Assembly: GCA_026713505.1 (NCBI GenBank) | Contig: JAPOOH010000066.1 | Span: 1-10,025 of the forward strand | Direction: 5' to 3' | Length of the DNA stretch: 10,025 nucleotides | Source of the DNA: Chloroflexota bacterium | GTDB taxonomy: Bacteria > Chloroflexota > Dehalococcoidia > Lucifugimonadales > Australimonadaceae | Shown: positions 6,042 through 10,025 of the stretch, in pieces | How positions within the stretch are numbered: the stretch's first letter is position 1 | Layout of the letters: the number at the start of each line of letters is the position of its first letter | Made by a program: the position numbers and the translations under genes | Notes under the pieces: model-generated | What the model was told of the DNA's origin: nothing | The model's input: the letters and a program-made list of their open reading frames with translations, nothing else | Databases searched by the model: none

Positions 6042-6120
6042 GCCCTCACCCTGACCCTCTCCTGAGGGAGAGGGAGCCGGGCGCTCCAGGCGAGGTTCCT
6101 GCCTCCGCAGGAACGACGGA
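6042..6120. repeat. Composite palindromic repeat B+A, copy 3
   Basis: The family B hairpin has arms CCCTCTCC (6055-6062) and GGAGAGGG (6067-6074) with loop TGAG. The family A hairpin has arms TTCCTGC (6096-6102) and GCAGGAA (6107-6113) with loop CTCC and tail CGACGG. It begins ten bases beyond the E2 stop codon, at the end of the 2-oxoacid dehydrogenase operon. A C-rich stretch at 6017-6034 next to it reads on the minus strand as three G tracts, a possible remnant of family C upstream of purH. Confidence 0.75.
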
Positions 6121-6130
6121 TGCGCGGGCC

Positions 6131-8287
6131 CTACCCCAGCCCGATGCTCTCGTCGACGACCTCGAGTCGGGCCTTGACGGCGCTCAGGAAAGCCGCGGCG
6201 TCCGCGCCGTCGCAGACGCGGTGATCGAAGGTGAGGCAGAGGTTCATCATGGAGCGCACGGCGATGGCGTCGCCCTCGACGACGACGGGACGCTTCACGA
6301 TCGCTTCTGTCGTCATGATCGCGGCCTGCGGGTGGTTGATGATGGGCACGGAGACGACGGAGCCGAGCGCGCCGGTGTTGTTGAGTGTGAACGTCCCGCC
6401 TTGCACGTCCTCGATGCCGAGCCTGCCCTGGCGCGCGCCATCGGAGAGGCGCCGCAGTTCCGCGGCGATGGCCGCGATGCTGAGCGTGTCGGCGTCGTGC
6501 AGCACGGGCACCATCAGCCCGGCATCGGTCGCGACGGCAACCGCGAGGTTGACGCGGTTGTTGAGCGTGATGTGGCCGTCGTCCCAGCGCGCGTTGAGGC
6601 GCGGGTGCTCACGCAGCGCGGCGGCAACCGCGCCCGCGGCGAACGGCAGGGACGTGAGCGGCACGCCGTGCCGCTGCTCGAACGCAGCCTTGAGCGCGTC
6701 CCGCGCCCGCACGAGCCGGGTCACATCCGCCTCCACCATCGCCCACGCGGCGGGAATCTCGCGGGCCGAGCGGGCCATGTGCTCCGCGATGATGCGGCGA
6801 ACGGGCGTCAGGGGCAGGACAGAGGTTTCTGCAACTGCTGGCTCTGGCTCGGTGGGAGCGACATCTTCGGCCGCTTCCCCTTCCTCGGCAGTCTCGGGCG
6901 CAGCCTCGACTTCTGTGGCTGCTTCCTCCTCCGCCGCGGCCTCTGCAGGTTCCTCGGCTTCCGTGTGCGCTGCCCACGCACGTGTGGCGTGATCGCCACC
7001 TGGGATTCCCGCCTGTGCGGAAATGGCGGGGCTTGGCGGCTCGGCCTGGACTGGAGGCTGTGCCGCGGCTTCCGCAGGCTGCTCTGCCTCTTCCCCGGAT
7101 GCGGGCTGTTCCGCCGCCACCTCAGGTTCGGCTTCCGCGGAAATTTCCTCACCCTCGTCCTCACGCACGAAGAGAGGGGGCGCCTCTTCGTATGCGGACG
7201 GGGGCTGCTCTACTGCCTCTGTCACGACCGCATCCGCCGTGCCCTCACCCTCGTCCTCTCCCACGAGGAGAAGGGGCGCCTCTTCGTATGCGGGCGCGGG
7301 TTGCTCCACTGCCTCAGTCACGACCGCTTCAGCAGTGCCCTCTCCTTCGCCCTCTCCCGCGAAGAGAGGGAATGCCTCTGCGTCTTCCGGTGCAGGTTGC
7401 CCTGGCGCAGTCGCTTCCGCTGCAGCCTCCCCGGGTACCTCCTCTGGTGCAGCCTCCTCCGCCGCGCTCTCCTGCTTCGCGGGTGCGCTCAGGCGGTTCA
7501 CGGCTTCCAACAGGTCCTTGCTGGTGATGCGCCCCCCCGTGCCGGTGCCCTCGAGCATCGAGAGGTCGATGCCGTACTGCGCCGACAGCCTCGCCACGAG
7601 CGGCGAGATGACGTGGCGGCGGTCCGGCGCCGCGACGCTGGGCTCTGCTTGCTCGTGCACATGCTCGTGCTCGGCGAGCGCCTCATCCTGCAGCGCATCG
7701 GGGCGCCCCTCGCCGCGTTCGCCGGAGCCGGTCGGGCCTACGCTGCGGACGCTGTCCATGAACTCGAACCGTTGGGCCGCTTCCTCGCCGTCACCGGCTT
7801 CCGGCGCCTCGGCGCCCTGCGCGTCAGCACCCTGTGCGGCTGGCATCGCCCACGCGCCGCCGACCCGTGCGGGGTCGTCTTCGTGGGAAGCTTCGGAGGT
7901 GGGCACGGCATCGCTCTCTTCCGTCAGAGCACCCTCACTCTCCGCGTCAGGTGGTCCGTCACTCCCAACCCCACTCCCCTCCACGTGCGCTGCCCACGCG
8001 CCCTGGGTCCCCGCCTGTGCGGGGCTGACGGAGGCGGACGATTCGTCGCCGTCCACGTCCATCTCGCAGATGGGCTGGCCCATCGGTACGGTCTCGCCCT
8101 CTTCGGCCAGCGCACGGACGAACACGCCCGTGTACGGCGAGGGGGCTTCCATGCTGACCTTGTCGGTGACAACCTCGACCAGCGGGGCGTACTTCTCGAC
8201 GCGCTGCCCCGGCTCCACCAGCCACTTGCCGATGACGCCCTCCGTCACCGATTCGCCCACCTGCGGCAGTTCGATAATCGTGATCAT
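6131..8287 (-). CDS. Dihydrolipoamide acyltransferase (E2), 2-oxoacid dehydrogenase complex
   Basis: 718 residues. E2 forms the core of the complex and passes the acyl group from E1 to CoA through its swinging lipoyl arm. In order: one lipoyl domain (1-78; lipoyl lysine K43 in TDKVSMEAP), a linker, the E1/E3-binding domain (226-264, VISPLVARLSAQYGIDLSML), a 225-residue Ala/Glu/Pro linker, and the catalytic domain (489-715) with H689 and D693 in DHRVCDG. Typical E2 proteins with one lipoyl domain are about 400-450 residues, and the excess is all linker. The linkers hold in-frame family A repeats (residues 88-101 and 422-441) and a 32-residue tandem repeat (306-390). The start has AGAGGA about ten bases upstream. 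The E1 beta neighbour looks branched-chain type, but pyruvate or another substrate is not excluded. No E3 is visible in the window. Confidence 0.93.
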   Translation of the reverse strand: MITIIELPQVGESVTEGVIGKWLVEPGQRVEKYAPLVEVVTDKVSMEAPSPYTGVFVRALAEEGETVPMGQPICEMDVDGDESSASVSPAQAGTQGAWAAHVEGSGVGSDGPPDAESEGALTEESDAVPTSEASHEDDPARVGGAWAMPAAQGADAQGAEAPEAGDGEEAAQRFEFMDSVRSVGPTGSGERGEGRPDALQDEALAEHEHVHEQAEPSVAAPDRRHVISPLVARLSAQYGIDLSMLEGTGTGGRITSKDLLEAVNRLSAPAKQESAAEEAAPEEVPGEAAAEATAPGQPAPEDAEAFPLFAGEGEGEGTAEAVVTEAVEQPAPAYEEAPLLLVGEDEGEGTADAVVTEAVEQPPSAYEEAPPLFVREDEGEEISAEAEPEVAAEQPASGEEAEQPAEAAAQPPVQAEPPSPAISAQAGIPGGDHATRAWAAHTEAEEPAEAAAEEEAATEVEAAPETAEEGEAAEDVAPTEPEPAVAETSVLPLTPVRRIIAEHMARSAREIPAAWAMVEADVTRLVRARDALKAAFEQRHGVPLTSLPFAAGAVAAALREHPRLNARWDDGHITLNNRVNLAVAVATDAGLMVPVLHDADTLSIAAIAAELRRLSDGARQGRLGIEDVQGGTFTLNNTGALGSVVSVPIINHPQAAIMTTEAIVKRPVVVEGDAIAVRSMMNLCLTFDHRVCDGADAAAFLSAVKARLEVVDESIGLG
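6965..7030 (-). repeat. Family A repeat inside the E2 coding sequence, distal copy
   Basis: The flank GTGCGCTGCCCACGCA... is followed by a slightly decayed hairpin, ATTCCCGC (7004-7011) and GCGGAAAT (7016-7023), with loop CTGT and one mismatch, then GGCGG. It is read in-frame by E2 as residues 422-441 (ISAQAGIP ... RAWAAH). The flank between hairpin and GCCCACG is longer here than in the copy at 7985-8031. Confidence 0.7.
7118..7374 (-). repeat. 96-base tandem repeat in the E2 linker
   Basis: GCGCCTCTTCGTATGCGG occurs at 7180 and again at 7276, exactly 96 bases apart, with a diverged third start at 7372. Translated, this gives two full and one decayed 32-residue units sharing AVVTEAVEQP and AYEEAP (about residues 306-390). 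Each unit contains a B-like palindrome, for example CCCTCT (7350-7355) and AGAGGG (7365-7370). The repeat therefore seems to have grown around family B material. Confidence 0.8.
7985..8031 (-). repeat. Family A repeat inside the E2 coding sequence, proximal copy
   Basis: The flank GTGCGCTGCCCACGCGCCCT is followed by arms CCCCGC and GCGGGG around loop CTGT (about 8009-8024), then TGACGG. E2 reads it as SPAQAGTQGAWAAH (residues 88-101), in the same frame as the copy at 6965-7030. A more degenerate relative (GCCCACGCGCC ... CCCGTGCGGGG, 7849-7875) gives GGAWA at residues 143-147. Confidence 0.7.
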
Positions 8288-8334
8288 GCCTACGATTTCC
8301 TCTGTGCTACCGGTTCACTCTCGCCGTCCAAACA

Positions 8335-8402
8335 GGGGGAACACCCCCCACTTCCCCGCCGCAGTACCCTCTCCCTGGCTTTCTCCCCTTGCAGGGAGAG
8401 GG
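8335..8402. repeat. Two hairpins in the E1 beta - E2 gap, one of family B
   Basis: The first hairpin is GGGGG (8335-8339) with CCCCC (8344-8348). The second is the longest perfect stem in the window: CCCTCTCCCTG (8367-8377) with CAGGGAGAGGG (8392-8402), 11 base pairs around a 14-base loop. They lie in the 139-base spacer inside the operon, about 24 bases after the E1 beta stop. They could protect the upstream message or partly end transcription; neither stem is followed by a T-tract. Confidence 0.65.
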
Positions 8403-8426
8403 AATCAAGCCCTCGCTTCAGGATGC

Positions 8427-9410
8427 TCAGTACGCCACCAGTTCCCTGAGCTTGGCCGCTATCTTCTCCGCCGTGGGCATGTAGGCCGCTTCCAGCGTAG
8501 GCGCGAACGGCATCGCGGGGATCTCTGGCCCCGCGCAACGCATCACCGGGGCGTCCAGGTCCTCGAATGCGTGCTCCGCTATCAGCGCGCTGACCTCTGA
8601 GCCCACGGAGACGGCGGCATTGTCCTCGTGCACAACGAGCGCCTTGCTCGTCTTGCGCACCGACGCAAGGACCGTCTCGGCGTCGAGCGGTCGCAGCGTG
8701 CGGAGGTCGACGACTTCGACGCTGATGCCTTCGCCCTGCAGGTCGGCTGCCGCCTGCAGCGAATAGTGGAGGGTGAGGCCATAGGTGATGATCGACGCGT
8801 CCGTGCCTTCCCGCTTCACTTCCGCGGAGCCGATGGGGACGACGTAGTCCTCGTCCGGCGTCTGGCCGCGCACCGAGCGGTACGTCCGCTTGTGCTCCAG
8901 CACGATGACCGGGTCCTCGTCGCGAATGGCGGCCTTCAGCAGGCCCTTCGCGTCGTAGGGGGTCGCCGGAGCGACCACCTTCAACCCCGGAGTGTGCGCG
9001 AAGTACGCCTCGACGCTCTGGGAATGGTAGAGGCCGCCGCGGACGTGCCCGCCGTACGGAGAGCGCAGGACCATGGGCACATGCAGCTTGCCGTTGGAGC
9101 CGTAGCGTATCCGCGCGGCCTCGCCGATCATCTGGTTGACGGTGGGCCAGATGAAGTCCGCGAACTGCACCTCGGCGATGGGGCGCAGACCGGAGAGCGC
9201 GGCCCCTACCGCGATGCCGGCTATCGAGGCTTCGGCCAGCGGCGTGTCGATGACGCGCTCCTCGCCGAATTCGTCGATCAAGTCCTTCGTGGCGAGGAAG
9301 ACGCCGCCCCGGCGCCCCACGTCTTCGCCCATCACGAACACGGACCCGTCGCGCTGCATCTCCTCGCGCATCGCTTCGCGTATCGCATCTATGACGGTAA
9401 GCACTGCCAT
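8427..9410 (-). CDS. 2-oxoacid dehydrogenase E1 component, beta subunit
   Basis: 327 residues, the normal length for a separate E1 beta. With E1 alpha it forms the thiamine-diphosphate enzyme that decarboxylates a 2-oxoacid and loads the acyl group onto E2 lipoate. Features: MGEDVGRRGGVF (27-38), the conserved glutamate E60 in DTPLAEASIAG, the substrate-channel segment GGLYHSQSVEAYFAHTPGLK (125-144), and the C-terminal transketolase-like domain (about 200-325). GGLYHSQS...AHTPGLKVV and HKRTYR resemble the branched-chain (BCKDH) subgroup more than the pyruvate subgroup, but the substrate is inferred. The ATG lies two bases after the E1 alpha stop with no strong Shine-Dalgarno, so translation is probably coupled. 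Confidence 0.95.
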   Translation of the reverse strand: MAVLTVIDAIREAMREEMQRDGSVFVMGEDVGRRGGVFLATKDLIDEFGEERVIDTPLAEASIAGIAVGAALSGLRPIAEVQFADFIWPTVNQMIGEAARIRYGSNGKLHVPMVLRSPYGGHVRGGLYHSQSVEAYFAHTPGLKVVAPATPYDAKGLLKAAIRDEDPVIVLEHKRTYRSVRGQTPDEDYVVPIGSAEVKREGTDASIITYGLTLHYSLQAAADLQGEGISVEVVDLRTLRPLDAETVLASVRKTSKALVVHEDNAAVSVGSEVSALIAEHAFEDLDAPVMRCAGPEIPAMPFAPTLEAAYMPTAEKIAAKLRELVAY

Positions 9411-9412
9411 CG

Positions 9413-10025
9413 TTACGTCTCGCTCGTCACGTGCCGGAACACGTCCTCGTCGCTGGGGAACGGCGCGGACTCGGCGGTCTCAGTCGCCACGTTAACCTCA
9501 TCCCGCGCGCGCTTCTTCATAGCGGCGTCGCGCTCCTCCGAGAGCAACCCCGAGCCGGAGAGGAGCGTGTGGAGCTTCTCCAACGGGTCGCGCTTACGGG
9601 CTTCCTCTATCTCCTCGCGGTCGCGGTAGACGGTGTCGTCGTCGTCGCTGGTGTGGGGCAGATAGCGCTCCACGTCGAACTCGACAACGCTGGGGCCGCC
9701 CCCTATCGCCGCAAGGCGTATCGCGTCCGACGCCGCCTGGTATGAAGCTCGCACGTCGGTGCCGTCGACCGTGATGCCCGGCATCGCGTAGCCGCTTGCA
9801 CGAAGGGCGAAGCGCTCGATCGCCATCTGGCGGGAGAGCGGCACGGAGATCGCGTACTTGTTGTTCTCCACGAAGAAGACGATGGGCAGCTTGTGGATGG
9901 AGGCGAAGTTCATCGCCTCGTGCACCTCGCCCTGGCTCGTGGTGCCGTCGCCGAAGAAGCAGGCGACGACCGTATCCTCGCCGCGCATCTTCACGCCGAG
10001 CGCCCAGCCGACCGCCTGGGGCACA
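9413..10025 (-). CDS. 2-oxoacid dehydrogenase E1 component, alpha subunit (partial)
   Basis: Only the last 203-204 residues are in the window; the gene continues past the right edge, so the methionine at 10024 is internal. The thiamine-diphosphate motif is complete: GDGTTSQGEVHEAMNFAS (25-42) through ENNKYAIS (53-60) in visible numbering. Downstream is VERYLPHTSDDDDTVYR (118-134). It matches the H-x-T/S-S-D-D loop of BCKDH-type alpha subunits, where animal enzymes are regulated by phosphorylation; that control is not established in bacteria. It is the first visible gene of the operon, overlapping nothing and spaced two bases from E1 beta. The promoter is outside the window. Confidence 0.95.
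   Translation of the reverse strand, partial: VPQAVGWALGVKMRGEDTVVACFFGDGTTSQGEVHEAMNFASIHKLPIVFFVENNKYAISVPLSRQMAIERFALRASGYAMPGITVDGTDVRASYQAASDAIRLAAIGGGPSVVEFDVERYLPHTSDDDDTVYRDREEIEEARKRDPLEKLHTLLSGSGLLSEERDAAMKKRARDEVNVATETAESAPFPSDEDVFRHVTSET

Noticed and set aside
4810..6054. A 414-residue open frame on the plus strand opposite purH
   Set aside because: The minus strand carries all AICAR transformylase motifs. This frame is low-complexity Arg/Gly/Ala/Val-rich shadow.
331..6113. Family A and B stems as classical intrinsic terminators
   Set aside because: No run of T follows any of the stems on the relevant strand, so they are listed as repeats and only a 3'-end role is proposed.
24..6120. 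CRISPR array made of the dispersed repeats
   Set aside because: Copies are kilobases apart, palindromic and variable, with no regular spacers and no cas gene.
6735..6760. A further family A flank in the E2 catalytic domain (GCCCACGCGG, read as AAWAM)
   Set aside because: No hairpin follows, and IPAAWAMVEADVT is the normal start of the acyltransferase domain, so the match is chance.
5981..8449. An 822-residue open frame on the plus strand opposite E2
   Set aside because: It is antisense to a gene with clear E2 domains and contains no recognisable domain. Long antisense frames are common in GC-rich coding DNA.

Overview
The window is GC-rich, gene-dense bacterial DNA. All genes but one lie on the minus strand, and the gaps are full of short palindromic interspersed repeats. 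Gene content and style suggest an environmental Chloroflexota bacterium (Dehalococcoidia/SAR202-like). The pointers are a branched-chain-type 2-oxoacid dehydrogenase, a stand-alone AICAR transformylase, a COG1579 zinc-ribbon protein and two leaderless-looking promoters. This placement is an impression from gene style and was not tested; no marker gene here fixes the taxon.

Layout. Bases 1-361 hold no gene, only palindromic repeats. A large serine-recombinase-family protein (362-1723, minus) has lost every catalytic residue I can place. A 378-base gene-free stretch (1724-2101) is a dense array of hairpins and repeats. It is followed by a coiled-coil/zinc-ribbon protein (2102-2800), a small protein with four Cys/His pairs (2991-3251) and lipB (3313-3933), all minus. 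The only plus-strand gene (4057-4743) encodes an unrecognised membrane-anchored protein of clearly lower GC. It converges on a stand-alone PurH transformylase domain (4807-5982, minus). The right third is a minus-strand operon, read from the right edge: E1 alpha (partial, 9413-10025), E1 beta (8427-9410) and E2 (6131-8287) of a 2-oxoacid dehydrogenase complex.

How the parts connect. LipB supplies the octanoyl group that becomes lipoate on E2, so the lipoyl carrier and a lipoylation enzyme are encoded 2.2 kb apart. PurH works in purine synthesis and shows no direct link to the others.

The most unusual signal is the repeats. A palindrome with a four-base loop (family A) shows compensatory stem changes and lies 10-30 bases beyond the stop codons of four genes. 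In three places it follows a second palindrome (family B, CCTCTCC/GGAGAGG type) in fixed order. The same A element, with its flank, also occurs in-frame inside the E2 coding sequence, and B-like palindromes lie in a 96-base tandem repeat there, giving E2 about 300 extra linker residues. A third repeat (family C) carries a perfect four-tract G-quadruplex motif 87 and 88 bases upstream of two start codons.
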